Below, piece by piece: positions 35,297 through 44,856 of a stretch of 64,000 nt of DNA; the stretch's first letter is position 1, and each line of letters begins with the position of its first letter. The position numbers and the translations under genes are program-made. Source of the stretch: JAIQFF01 sp963725615 (lineage in GTDB: Bacteria; Acidobacteriota; Terriglobia; Terriglobales; Acidobacteriaceae); NCBI GenBank assembly GCA_963725615.1, contig CAVRZO010000003.1:62001-126000 (forward strand). The letters run 5' to 3'. The notes under the pieces were generated by a model. The model was not told the DNA's origin. It did not search any database and worked only from the letters and a program-made list of their open reading frames with translations.

Positions 35297-37072
35297 TTAC
35301 GGGCAAGCCTTCCGGTTGGAGGGCTCAAACTGGTCCTGCTGAGCGTCGCGCTGGGTGGTAAATTTTCCGTCAGCAGTCTTTCCATACAGGTCGCTGCCGG
35401 AGCAGTAGTAGAGAGCCGTGTGGACGTCAACCCATACCTGGGCGTTCGGATTCCCCATGTCAACGGGCGCAGGCGGAGGCTCCGCCAATCCAAGATTGAC
35501 CATCAACTTCTCAAACAAAGTCAGCTGGGGCTGAGGCGGGGCCTTCTGCTGGGGGGTGTTCTGCGCCGGCGCTGCGTTGCCTGCAGCCGTGCTCCCGGCC
35601 GGTCGAATGCCCCAACCGGAAATCACCAGCAGAAGGATGATGCCCGCCATCACCAGGTAAATATTTGCCCGCCGCCTTTGCCATTGTTGCGCCAGCCACT
35701 CCGCCCGGGGACTGCGATGGGTTTTTACCGTCTCCAACCACTCGTGGGCTTTCTTTGCAGAACCCCAGGGATAGGGCTGAAGCTTGTCGGTGGGCGCAAA
35801 CGGATCGGCTGCGGCCAGATCGTTCTGAAGGGGATTTGCTGGAATCGGGTCTGCCGAAAGCGAATCTGCTGCAACCGGATCTGCAGGAAAAATGCGAAGA
35901 GCATCGGTGGCCGGGGTTTCGACCGCCGGCTGGAAATGAGCCGATGACGGATTGGCCGGACTGGTAGATGCGGGCTTCGCCGGCATTTCGGTTGGCGGCG
36001 CGGCGGTATTCTGAGCCACTGGGGCAGGTGGAATCGGCCGCAGTTCAGGTACCGCCAGAGCGGCCGTCACCGCAGTGTCTCTCGCACCAACATTCTGCGC
36101 GGTCAGCGGACCCACAGCTGAATTTCCATTCGTTGGATTTTCCCGCTCATAAGGAATCAGCCAAGGAGGATCGACTTTGCCTGGTACCTCCAGGCTCGAG
36201 ACATCAGGCGGCAACGGCGCTTCGGGCCGTGCGGCTCCACAAGTGCCACAGAAAGATTCGTTCTCATCGAAGAAATATGTGCCGCAGGCGGAACAGGTTT
36301 CCGCAACGCGTTTTGTTACCCCGGATGAGGCGGGTGGCTTTGCTGCCGCGAGGTCCGCTAGCAACAGGGATTCGTTTCCCAGGCGCTCAATCTGAGGTTT
36401 GATCCGTTCCAGAGCTTCCAGCATGCTCTGTCGCTCCGACGCGAGAGCCTCTTTCCACTTCATCCGGGCCGCTGTCACCATGGCCTCGCTCAACAGGCCG
36501 GCCATCAGTTCAGCGGTGCGCAGGTCGGCTTCGCGAAAGGAATTCGCGCGCGCAAAACGCAACTCAAGCACGCCGGCAACCTGGCCCGCGTGATAGACCG
36601 GCACGGCGATGAAGGCTTTGACATCACGACTGCGGAACCGGTCTGAACGCACGTGCAGGCTCGAAGTGACATCGGGATAATTCAGGGCAGATCCCTTGCT
36701 GAGACAATCTCCCGAGAGCGCAGAAGCGGGTGCTATGCGCGTTCCCGCGTCAATGGCGGCGCTGCCCGTAGCGGCGCGATAAACCAGTTCGCCCTTTTCG
36801 AGGATGCCGATTGCTGTACCTGAGGCATTGGTGACCTTCTGCACTCTCTCGGCGACAAGTTCAGACGCAGCAGCCAGATCGAGTTGCAGAGTCTGAATGA
36901 GCTTTTGGGTTTCTACAATCGCGGACAGATTTTCGGCGAAGTCGGCCTGGAATCCCTTCGCGCGCAAGCGATCGTTGTGCTGCTGGAGCACATAAGCGGC
37001 CGACAGAAGCTGCTGAAACGAGGCCTCGTCAAGCAGAGGCTTACGTTGCGGGCTGGTAGCAGTTTGGGTCAC
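35297..37072 (-). CDS. GAF-domain and zinc-ribbon membrane protein
   Basis: A protein of about 591 residues if it starts at GTG 37072; a longer frame reaches 37261 but its extra part has no coding likeness. A helical N-terminus (FQQLLSAAYVLQQHNDRLR) leads into a GAF domain (about residues 65-205, with FIAVPVYHAGQVAGVLELRF), a zinc ribbon (CSACGTYFFDENESFCGTCG), a long Pro/Ala-rich linker with repeated ADPVAADSLSADPIPANP-like units, one transmembrane helix (IYLVMAGIILLLVISGWG) and a C-terminal domain with VWVDVHTALYYCSGSDLYG. It may sense a small ligand in the cytoplasm and act across the membrane; this is inference. Confidence 0.75.
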   Translation of the reverse strand: MTQTATSPQRKPLLDEASFQQLLSAAYVLQQHNDRLRAKGFQADFAENLSAIVETQKLIQTLQLDLAAASELVAERVQKVTNASGTAIGILEKGELVYRAATGSAAIDAGTRIAPASALSGDCLSKGSALNYPDVTSSLHVRSDRFRSRDVKAFIAVPVYHAGQVAGVLELRFARANSFREADLRTAELMAGLLSEAMVTAARMKWKEALASERQSMLEALERIKPQIERLGNESLLLADLAAAKPPASSGVTKRVAETCSACGTYFFDENESFCGTCGAARPEAPLPPDVSSLEVPGKVDPPWLIPYERENPTNGNSAVGPLTAQNVGARDTAVTAALAVPELRPIPPAPVAQNTAAPPTEMPAKPASTSPANPSSAHFQPAVETPATDALRIFPADPVAADSLSADPIPANPLQNDLAAADPFAPTDKLQPYPWGSAKKAHEWLETVKTHRSPRAEWLAQQWQRRRANIYLVMAGIILLLVISGWGIRPAGSTAAGNAAPAQNTPQQKAPPQPQLTLFEKLMVNLGLAEPPPAPVDMGNPNAQVWVDVHTALYYCSGSDLYGKTADGKFTTQRDAQQDQFEPSNRKACP

Positions 37073-37375
37073 AAGATCGATACCCCGCCAGCCGGTGAGG
37101 GATCCCGGGAAGTCTATTGTAATGCAATCCACAATCCAAACCGCCTCACCAAAGCGTGCGTTGAAGTTACCAGTGTTTTGATGTCGATATCGGGAACCGG
37201 GTTCGAAGGCGGCCGCAAGTAACTGTAAAGTAAAAGGCTTGCTTCTTTCCGGCCAACCCATTGACAGCTCTTTGCTGGCCCCTCCCTATGGATCGCATGG
37301 CGTAGGGATCGTTTTCTCCGGGGAGAAGTGTGCAAAGTTATGCGCTTTCATCGCGGAAGCAGGCTTTTCGAGAGC

Positions 37376-40300
37376 CTACGGATTGATCTCCCGGCCACTC
37401 AAATAAAAGTGGACAGCCGGTGTAATGATTAGCGACAGCACCATGGAGATCAGGATTCCGCCGATCACTGCGATGGCAAGAGGCTGCAACATTTGGGAGC
37501 CGGCGCCGAGCGCAAAAGCCAAGGGCAGCATTCCGGCGATGGTGGCGAGCGCTGTCATAACGATAGGCCGAAGACGTCGACCGCTGGCCTGCAGCATTGC
37601 GTTCTCTGCTGAGTGCCCGAGCCGGCGAAATTTCTGGTCCGCATCCAGCAGAAGGATTCCATTCTTGGCGACGATGCCCACGACCATGATCATTCCCATG
37701 AACGATGCCACGTTGAATGTCGTGCGGGTGATGATCAGGGCCAGAAAAACACCTGAAGTCGAAAGTAACGCCGAAGCCAGAATGGCCAGGGGTGCGGCGA
37801 ATGACCGGAATTCGAACAACAGGACGATGAACACAAGAATAATGGCCAGGACGAATACGAATACCAGATCACGGAATGACTTCTGTTCTTCCTTGTAAGT
37901 TCCGCCGTATTCCACCCGAATGCTGGAGGGCAGATGCAGCCCGTCGACCGCCTTTTGCACCGCGGCTACGCCGGTGCCCAGGTCGGTGCCTTCGAGGCGA
38001 GCGGTAACCGCGACGTCGCGCTGCAAGTTTTCTCGGCGGATTTCTATCTGGGGTGGAAGGGCAGTTATCGTCGCCAGGGCCCCCAGAGTCGCAGTTTTCC
38101 CGCTGCTGCTGGTCAGCAGGGTGTTGCTCATGGTCTCGAGTGAAATGCGGTTGCTGTCAGGAAAGCGCACTCGCACCACGTATGCCCGGTCGTTGTTCAC
38201 CACCGGCGTGGCTGCCGGTTCACCTTCCAGAATGGCGGCAGCGTCTACCGCGATCTCCTCCGGCGTAAATCCTGCGTGCGCGGCTGTACTGGGATTAATT
38301 TGGAAGACGACCGCGGGTCCACTGATGGTATTTTCAATTCCGTCGAGGACGTCCACCACGCCGTCGACTTTGCCAATCGCAGCTGCAACTTTCTGCGCCC
38401 ATGTCTCCAACACCGCGGGATCTTGTGAATACAACTTGATCTCGACCGGTTCCGGGGCGCTGGTCAGATCGCCGATCATGTCCTGCAACACTTGTATGAA
38501 CTCGACGCGCACCGCCGGTTCCTGGGCGGCAACTTTTGCCCTGACGTCTTCGATCACGTCGTCGATCGAGCGGCTGCGGGAACTTTTCAGCTTCACCAGG
38601 ATGTCGCCACGGTTCGCTTCCGTAACCGCCGCCAGGCCCAATTCCAGGCCAGTTCGCCGCGAGCTGCTCTCGACTTCGGGGATCGTGTTTATGATTTGCT
38701 CCATGGCAGCTACCATGCGATTAGTTTCCGCCAGCGAGCTGCCCGCAGGCGTCCAGTAGTCCAAAGTAAATCCGCCTTCATCCATTTCCGGCATCAGGTC
38801 AGAGCCGGAATATCGATAGCAGACATAGGCGACGACCACCAGCATTAAGCTCAGAGCTGCAAGCCACATGGGCTTGGCCAGAGCACGCCGCAGCCAGCGT
38901 TGGTGGAAGTCCACGACTTTCCGGAAGAATGTGCCGAGAGACGCCTCTTCGGCGGCCTGGAGTCTTTCGAACGACTCTTCCTGGGACAGATTTTCTTCTG
39001 ACCCTTTGCCGACCGAGTCGGACTCCGAACCTTTCCGCTTGTGAATGAAGTATTGGCTCAGGGTCGGCGTCCAGGTGAGCGCCAGGGCCAGCGATGCCAG
39101 AAGCGAAACTCCCATAGTGACGGCCAGAGCGCGGAAAAATGTTCCTGTCACCCCCGTGATCGAAATCAGCGGCAGGAATACCACGATGGGTGTGACCGTC
39201 GAACCAATCAGCGGAATCGTGATTTCCTGCAAGGCGCTTTGAATTGCCTGCAGCCGGCCTTGACCGGCATCGCGGTGAATGACGATGTTTTCCACCACCA
39301 CGATGGCGTCGTCGATCACCAGCCCCACCGCGGCGGCCAGTCCGCCCAGGGTCATGAGGTTGAAGCTCTGACCCAGCAGCTTGAGCGCGATGAAGGTCAC
39401 CGCAATCGTGACCGGAATCACTAGACCCGCCACCACCGACGTGCCCCAGTCGCGCAGGAAAATTACCAGAATGATCGAAGCCAGGATAAGGCCAAGCACA
39501 ATCGCGTCACGAACGCTCTTGATGGACTCGCTCACGATGATCGACTGATCGTAGAATGGCCGAATCTCAATGCCGGGCGGCAGTGATTTTCGAATCTCCT
39601 CGACCTGAGCGTGAACTTCGTCCGCGACCCGCAAAGTGTTGCTGTCCGGCTGGCGGTTAATGTTGAGCAACACCGCCGGTTTTCCGTTGGCAGTCACGAT
39701 GGTGTAAATCGGTTTGACACCGGGCGCCACGGTCGCCACATCTCCGATACGCACCGGAATGCCGGCAGGAGTGTTCTTGATCACAATGTCCGCAATCTGT
39801 TGCGGGCTGCGTACCTGGGCGCTAATGAGCGCGAGCACCAGTTGATGGTTGCGCTCGAAGAGCCCAGGCGAATCGATCAGGTTGGTCCGCCGCATCGTCT
39901 CCAGAATGTCGGTGACGGTGACGCCTGCGGCCAGCAGTTTGGTGGGGTCAGGCTGAATATGAAACTCAGGCTCCTGTCCGCCCTGCACCAGCACGGTCGA
40001 GACGCCATCCAGCCGGTTCAGTCGCGGCTTAATTTCGTAGGTGGCCATCTCCCAGAGTTGGCTCTGCGGAATGGTGGCCGAGGTAAGGCTGTAGCCAATG
40101 ATGGGAAAACTGGCGAAGGTCAGGCGGTTCGCCACAACCGTTGCCGTGGGTGGCAGTTCAGGTTGGACGCGAGAAATTGCCGCGTTCACGTATTGCAAAG
40201 TCTGGAACATGTCCACGTTCCAGTCGAAAAACAGATCAATCTCTGCCGATCCGCGGCTGGTGATCGACCGCACATCCAGCAGCCCAGGAACACTGTTCAT

Positions 40301-40546
40301 CCCCTCTTCGAGCCGACGCGTGATCGTCACCATCATCTGATCGGTGGGCATGACTCCGTTGTCGACCGCGATCAGGATGCGGGGAAAGTTGGTGGCAGGG
40401 AAGACAGCGACAGGGATGGTGAAAGCGAGATAGCCACCCAGCAATGCCAGAGTCAGGATCAGGAAAATCACTGACTTGGAATGTCGCAAAAACCAGTATG
40501 CCGTTTCGGCATGAGCAGAAGCCTCATCGCTGCCGCTATTTTTCAT
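37376..40546 (-). CDS. RND efflux transporter, inner-membrane permease
   Basis: A 1056-residue AcrB/CzcA-superfamily proton antiporter with the standard two halves, each with a first transmembrane helix, a large periplasmic loop and a cluster of five helices. The essential aspartates in the fourth helix are visible in VGLVIDDAIVVVENIV near residue 405. The last helices read GILISMVLSLIITPAVHFYL. Length is typical. It overlaps the adaptor gene by 11 bases and forms a tripartite pump with the adaptor and the TolC-like protein. Whether it exports drugs or metals cannot be decided, as no metal-specific motif is obvious. Confidence 0.93.
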   Translation of the reverse strand: MKNSGSDEASAHAETAYWFLRHSKSVIFLILTLALLGGYLAFTIPVAVFPATNFPRILIAVDNGVMPTDQMMVTITRRLEEGMNSVPGLLDVRSITSRGSAEIDLFFDWNVDMFQTLQYVNAAISRVQPELPPTATVVANRLTFASFPIIGYSLTSATIPQSQLWEMATYEIKPRLNRLDGVSTVLVQGGQEPEFHIQPDPTKLLAAGVTVTDILETMRRTNLIDSPGLFERNHQLVLALISAQVRSPQQIADIVIKNTPAGIPVRIGDVATVAPGVKPIYTIVTANGKPAVLLNINRQPDSNTLRVADEVHAQVEEIRKSLPPGIEIRPFYDQSIIVSESIKSVRDAIVLGLILASIILVIFLRDWGTSVVAGLVIPVTIAVTFIALKLLGQSFNLMTLGGLAAAVGLVIDDAIVVVENIVIHRDAGQGRLQAIQSALQEITIPLIGSTVTPIVVFLPLISITGVTGTFFRALAVTMGVSLLASLALALTWTPTLSQYFIHKRKGSESDSVGKGSEENLSQEESFERLQAAEEASLGTFFRKVVDFHQRWLRRALAKPMWLAALSLMLVVVAYVCYRYSGSDLMPEMDEGGFTLDYWTPAGSSLAETNRMVAAMEQIINTIPEVESSSRRTGLELGLAAVTEANRGDILVKLKSSRSRSIDDVIEDVRAKVAAQEPAVRVEFIQVLQDMIGDLTSAPEPVEIKLYSQDPAVLETWAQKVAAAIGKVDGVVDVLDGIENTISGPAVVFQINPSTAAHAGFTPEEIAVDAAAILEGEPAATPVVNNDRAYVVRVRFPDSNRISLETMSNTLLTSSSGKTATLGALATITALPPQIEIRRENLQRDVAVTARLEGTDLGTGVAAVQKAVDGLHLPSSIRVEYGGTYKEEQKSFRDLVFVFVLAIILVFIVLLFEFRSFAAPLAILASALLSTSGVFLALIITRTTFNVASFMGMIMVVGIVAKNGILLLDADQKFRRLGHSAENAMLQASGRRLRPIVMTALATIAGMLPLAFALGAGSQMLQPLAIAVIGGILISMVLSLIITPAVHFYLSGREINP

Positions 40547-41906
40547 CGGGCTTTCCGCTCTTCGTTTCGTTCAGTCCCGCAGCCGGGCTCTCGGCCTTGA
40601 TCTTGGTGTTGTCCGGCAAACCGTAGGCTCCGGAGGCGACGATCTTATCGCCGGCTTGCAGTCCTTCGATGACCTGAACCGCGTCGCCTTGCCGCACGCC
40701 AACCTTTATCTCTTTCTGATGCGCGCGATTGTCGGCGCTGACTTGCATGACTGAGGTGGCGCCGTCCTGCGCGGTAAGCAGCGCCGTGGGCGGAATGACC
40801 AGAGCGTTCGAAATCGTCTGCGCCAGCATGGAAAGACGCACGCTGGTGCCCGGCTTCAGGCGCTGGTCCGAATTCTTCGCTTGTACCCATATCTCGACCG
40901 TGGTGCTGTTGGGATCAAGGGCCGGGCTGACCACCGTAATCTTTCCTTCAACCGGATTCTCTTCACCAGGCACGGCAATAGCGGCCTTGTCCCCAATTTT
41001 CAGCAGGGCGGCTTCGGGCTGCGGAATGTGAGCGCGAGCGATGACTTGCGAAATGTCCATCACGGTGAGGAGTGGAGTGCCGGCCGCGGCCATCTCCCCC
41101 GGATAGAGCGGGCGATCGGTTACCACACCGTCAATCGGACTGCGGATCTCGGAATAGTTCATTTGGGCTGCCGCGCCCAGATACTTGCCCTTAGCGGACT
41201 CCAGTTGGCCCGCCGCGGATTTCAACTGCTGCTGTTTCCCGACCTTCATCAGAGTGTCGAGATGCTGTTGCGCGATCTCATACTGGTTGCGCGCGTTGGT
41301 CAGGTCCACTCCGGCCTGGTCGAGTTCTTTGCGAGGCATCGCCCCTTGTTGAAAAAGTTCCTGACGGCTGTTGAAGATTTTCTGTTGCGCGTTAAAGAGT
41401 TCTTTGGCGGCTTGCGCGTCGAGCTGAGCCTTTTGGACTTCCTGGGGTAAGTCGGCGACAGTGGTGGTTTCGTAGACGGCCTGGGCCTGGTCGTAGGAGC
41501 CTTTGTTTTCCTGGGCGGCGGCTGCGAGGTCGCTATTCTCCAGCACCGCCAATAGCTGGCCTTTGTGTACCGGGCTGCCGCGTTTGACATAGAAAGCTTT
41601 GACCGGGGCGCTGATCTTCGGAGTGATGGCTGCCTGTTGCAGGGGGAAGAGAATGGCTTCAGCCATGACCGTGCGCTGAATTGTTTCCTTTTGGACGGTC
41701 ACCACTTGTACTGGAACCGCAGCTTCTTTATCGCCGGAATCGTTGGAGCAGCTAATGGAGAGAAGTAAGGGAAGGATGGCCAAAAGAATGGCGGCGTTCG
41801 GCCACGACTTCTCTCGCCCTTTCAGGGCTGGATCATTTCCCGTTTTCGCCCAGGGCTTACGCCCTGGGCTGCATTCTTGGGCCGCTTCGCGGCTTGTGAT
41901 CTTCAT
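40536..41906 (-). CDS. RND efflux periplasmic adaptor with repeat-derived N-terminus
   Basis: A 456-residue HlyD/MFP-family adaptor. Beta-barrel and lipoyl parts (AVLENSDLAAAAQENKGSYD, IRSPIDGVVTDRPLYPGEM) flank a long coiled-coil hairpin. A lipobox-like LLLSISC at residues 47-53 suggests a lipoprotein. The ATG at 41906 follows the tolC stop after two bases. The first 33 codons encode a GC-rich palindromic repeat, so the lipoprotein signal is displaced to residue 34 onward. An internal TTG (codon 42) is an alternative start without a good ribosome-binding site. This is the membrane-fusion part of the pump. Confidence 0.88.
   Translation of the reverse strand: MKITSREAAQECSPGRKPWAKTGNDPALKGREKSWPNAAILLAILPLLLSISCSNDSGDKEAAVPVQVVTVQKETIQRTVMAEAILFPLQQAAITPKISAPVKAFYVKRGSPVHKGQLLAVLENSDLAAAAQENKGSYDQAQAVYETTTVADLPQEVQKAQLDAQAAKELFNAQQKIFNSRQELFQQGAMPRKELDQAGVDLTNARNQYEIAQQHLDTLMKVGKQQQLKSAAGQLESAKGKYLGAAAQMNYSEIRSPIDGVVTDRPLYPGEMAAAGTPLLTVMDISQVIARAHIPQPEAALLKIGDKAAIAVPGEENPVEGKITVVSPALDPNSTTVEIWVQAKNSDQRLKPGTSVRLSMLAQTISNALVIPPTALLTAQDGATSVMQVSADNRAHQKEIKVGVRQGDAVQVIEGLQAGDKIVASGAYGLPDNTKIKAESPAAGLNETKSGKPDEK
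41808..41902. repeat. Palindromic repeats inside the adaptor gene start
   Basis: Three short palindromes in series: AGCCCTGAAAGGGC on the minus strand, CCCAGGGCTTACGCCCTGGG (41849-41868, perfect) and AGCCGCGAAGCGGC at the outer end. They match the style of intergenic hairpins in this genome but lie within the open frame of the adaptor. Confidence 0.75.
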
Positions 41907-41908
41907 GC

Positions 41909-43306
41909 TCAGAAATTCCCCGTCAGCGTCTGCAGATTCGCCAGCGCCACGCGATACCGCGATTGGCCGTCGCTGAAAGCGTTGCGCGTCAGCGTGGCGG
42001 TATTTTGGGCGTCGACCACCTCGAGCACGGTTGCCTCTCCGGACTGATAACGCAGCGTGGTCAGGCGCAAGCTCTCCGCCCCCAGGTCCGCCGACTGGCT
42101 CAGCGAATCCAGTTCGGAGCGGGCGGTTTGGGCCTCGTCATATAGCGTGTGCAGCTTTGCCAGCAACTGGCGCTGGGTGAAGCTCAGCTCCACCTGCGCT
42201 TGCTCGCGAACCAGGCTCGCCTGCTTCAATTTGCTGCGATTCGCGCCCCAGTTCCACACCGGCAGTTGCAACGTGGCAGTAGCGGCGTATCCCAGATTAC
42301 GCACGGGCAGCTGCGAAGCCGGATCGAATTGGCGGGTGGCGAAATGATTCGCGTCAATCCCGTAAAAATAATCCAGTTTGACCGAGGGCAAGAAGCCCGA
42401 CCACGCTGCGCCAACTCTCTGCCGTGCTTCCTGCAGTGTGCCCAACGCGGCCCGCAGTTCGGGATTCTGGCGAGCGGCCGCGGCCTGGACTTCGGGAAGC
42501 GACGGCAGCGGTTCCGGAGGTTGCAGATCATCCACCACGCTGAAGTTCTGGTTGAAATCCGTAAACACTAGCACCGCGAGTTCCAGCCGGCTGCGGTTCA
42601 TTTCCAGCTCTGCTTCCTGCAAGTCGCGCTGCTGCTGCTGAAACTGAATCTGGGCTTTGATCACATCCGAGTGCGCCACTTCGCCGCCCTGTTCAAGCTT
42701 TTGGCTGATATCGAGAAAACGCCCGCCCTGGGTCGACGCGCGCTGGGCGGTGTCATACTTTCGCTGGGCCACAACAAAATGGTAATAGGCTTGGACCACG
42801 GTTACGACCAGACCGCGAGCGGCAATTTCCGAGCGCGCCCGGGCGACCGCTTCCGCCGCTATGGTGCGCCGGTATTCCGCGATCCCCTGCAAGGAAATAT
42901 CCTGGTGAACATTTCCCTGGCTAAGATATTCGTGCACCCCATTGGCGGCGACAAATCGTCCGGTGGACGTGCCATTCCCCTGGGTGTAGAGAAATCCCGC
43001 GTCGTAGTTCACACCCGGCAGCAGGGCTGCCCGGCCTTGTACCCGGTCTTCCTTCGCGGAACCGTATGCGGTCAGGGCGGCCCGATACTCCGGATTATTC
43101 TTGCGCGCGCGGGCGATGGCATCCTGCAAGGTGATGGTCAGCGGGGCAGCGCTTGCAGATTGATTCGCGCTGTTGCCAGGGTCAACCGCGGTGAGGGTGG
43201 TTTGAGCGGATGCGATCGAGAGCAGGCTCAACATCGCAATAACGAAGACCAGTGCGACCGGTTTGCCGGTCGGGCGGCGGGCGTGATTTGACATAGGCTT
43301 CACCAT
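41909..43306 (-). CDS. TolC-family outer-membrane efflux protein
   Basis: A 465-residue outer-membrane factor. A signal peptide (VALVFVIAMLSLLSIASA) is followed by two homologous halves of helical hairpins, seen in ITLQDAIARARKNNPEYRAA near residue 55 and PSLPEVQAAAARQNPELRAA near 270. It should form a trimeric channel through the outer membrane for the RND pump encoded downstream. ATG 43306 is used; ATG 43294 is an alternative. The stop codon is two bases before the adaptor start, indicating translational coupling. Confidence 0.92.
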   Translation of the reverse strand: MVKPMSNHARRPTGKPVALVFVIAMLSLLSIASAQTTLTAVDPGNSANQSASAAPLTITLQDAIARARKNNPEYRAALTAYGSAKEDRVQGRAALLPGVNYDAGFLYTQGNGTSTGRFVAANGVHEYLSQGNVHQDISLQGIAEYRRTIAAEAVARARSEIAARGLVVTVVQAYYHFVVAQRKYDTAQRASTQGGRFLDISQKLEQGGEVAHSDVIKAQIQFQQQQRDLQEAELEMNRSRLELAVLVFTDFNQNFSVVDDLQPPEPLPSLPEVQAAAARQNPELRAALGTLQEARQRVGAAWSGFLPSVKLDYFYGIDANHFATRQFDPASQLPVRNLGYAATATLQLPVWNWGANRSKLKQASLVREQAQVELSFTQRQLLAKLHTLYDEAQTARSELDSLSQSADLGAESLRLTTLRYQSGEATVLEVVDAQNTATLTRNAFSDGQSRYRVALANLQTLTGNF

Positions 43307-43385
43307 GGGTGCGCAGTGGCGAATCGAGAATGATACCGGAATGTAGCTTAAGGGAAGCTGAAGCCCGGGTCTAAGGCCAGCGGGG

Positions 43386-44804
43386 TTATCGCAGGGAAAC
43401 AGGCAGTTCCACGGTCATGCGGGTGCCCTTGCCCGGCGTGCTCTCGGCGGCGATTGATCCGCCGTAGGCTTCGACCAGGGCCTTCACGATGGCCAGGCCC
43501 AGGCCAAAACCGCCAGTGGCGCGGGTGCGAGACCGGTCGCCGCGATAAAAGCGATCGAAGATCCGGGGCAGATCGTTAGCAGAAATACCCGCGCCATGGT
43601 CCTGAAAAGTAATCTGCGCCTTCTCGCCGGCGCGAGCCACCGCGACTTCGACCGATGATCCCTCGGGACTGTAGCGGACGGCATTCTCCAGCAGATTCGT
43701 CCACACCAGTTGCAAGTCTTCGGGGTCGGCTCGCAGAAGAACCGGCCCGTTGGTGGCCAGATGAATGCTCGTGTTGCGGGACTGGGCCAGGCTTCGAATT
43801 CTCTCCACCGCTTCTTCGCAGGTGGAGTTGATGTCGATGACGTCGAGCTCGCGCTGCTGCCCGTTCTGCGCCCACTGTTCGGCGCGGGCGAGGCGAAGCA
43901 TCCACTGCAGAAGTTGCTCCAGCCGCTCCAGGTCTTGGAGTGATGCCTGCAAGCCGGCGCGGTATTCCTCCGAGCTTCGCGGCCGCTGCAGCAACGACTG
44001 CAGCGTAGACTTCAGGACCGCCACGGGAGTCTTCAATTCGTGCGCGGCATTGCCCACAAATTCCCGCTGCTGCCTGAACGAGTACTCCAGCCGGGCCAGC
44101 ATCTGGGTCATGGACTCGGTCAGGGGACGCAGTTCCTCGATGTCCTCGGCTTCCTTGGGTGGCTGCAGCTTCCAGCTCTGGGTGGAGACCAGGGCCGCCT
44201 GCCGCGCGAGAATCTGCAAGGGCAAGAGACCGCGCCGAATTTTCCAGGACGCCAGCCAGGTGGTTGCACCCAGCAGGAGCAAGCTGGCGGTTGCAATGGC
44301 GGCCAGCGCCGCCTTCACCTGCTGCCGTATTCGCACCATGGGCGAGGCGTACACAATGGTCAGGGTTTGCGCGTCGACATTCGGGCCCTCGGGCCGATCC
44401 AGGACCGGAACGTGGGTCATGCGCACGGCGTGGTAGGGAACTCCGGCCCAGGAGAAATTCCAGTGCTGGTTGGGTCCCGGCTGAAACTGAAGGCCCTCGG
44501 GCCAGTCTTCGGAGCGGGTGAGATATCCGGTGCGATCGGCCCAGACCATGAACTGGTCAGGATGATTAGGGTCAATCGACTCGGGCAAAAGGCTGTTGTC
44601 GAAGTACACGTGCCCGGTGGTGTCTTCGGTATAGCGCACCAGTACGGCCACGCTGGTGGCGTGGGCTTGCATGGCAATGTCGAGAGTGGAGAGCAGACGC
44701 CAGTAGGTAACAATCACGCCGATCACCATCAGGCCAACGGTGAGAATCGACTGCGAGAGCAGTACGGAAGCGATCAGCCGCCGCTGGATGGAGTCGCGTT
44801 GCAT
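43386..44804 (-). CDS. Sensor histidine kinase
   Basis: A 472-residue membrane kinase of the EnvZ/CusS type. Two transmembrane helices (near residues 13-35 and 170-190) enclose a periplasmic sensor of about 135 residues. A HAMP segment follows, then the phosphorylated His in AAHELKTPVAVLKST (residue about 255) and the ATP-binding domain with NLLENAVRYSPEG, DHGAGIS and GGFGLGLAIVK motifs. The partner response regulator is encoded directly upstream and the efflux pump downstream, so it probably controls pump expression in response to an envelope or metal/drug signal. Confidence 0.93.
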   Translation of the reverse strand: MQRDSIQRRLIASVLLSQSILTVGLMVIGVIVTYWRLLSTLDIAMQAHATSVAVLVRYTEDTTGHVYFDNSLLPESIDPNHPDQFMVWADRTGYLTRSEDWPEGLQFQPGPNQHWNFSWAGVPYHAVRMTHVPVLDRPEGPNVDAQTLTIVYASPMVRIRQQVKAALAAIATASLLLLGATTWLASWKIRRGLLPLQILARQAALVSTQSWKLQPPKEAEDIEELRPLTESMTQMLARLEYSFRQQREFVGNAAHELKTPVAVLKSTLQSLLQRPRSSEEYRAGLQASLQDLERLEQLLQWMLRLARAEQWAQNGQQRELDVIDINSTCEEAVERIRSLAQSRNTSIHLATNGPVLLRADPEDLQLVWTNLLENAVRYSPEGSSVEVAVARAGEKAQITFQDHGAGISANDLPRIFDRFYRGDRSRTRATGGFGLGLAIVKALVEAYGGSIAAESTPGKGTRMTVELPVSLR

Positions 44805-44856
44805 ATCCTTTCTTTCGGAACCTGTTTTTCTTCTTGCAGAATCCGTGTTTCGAAAG

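Noticed and set aside
35246..35947. Open frame starting with a CxxC-like MWKCLKCGK
   Set aside because: Antisense to the GAF protein gene; the cysteine pair is accidental.
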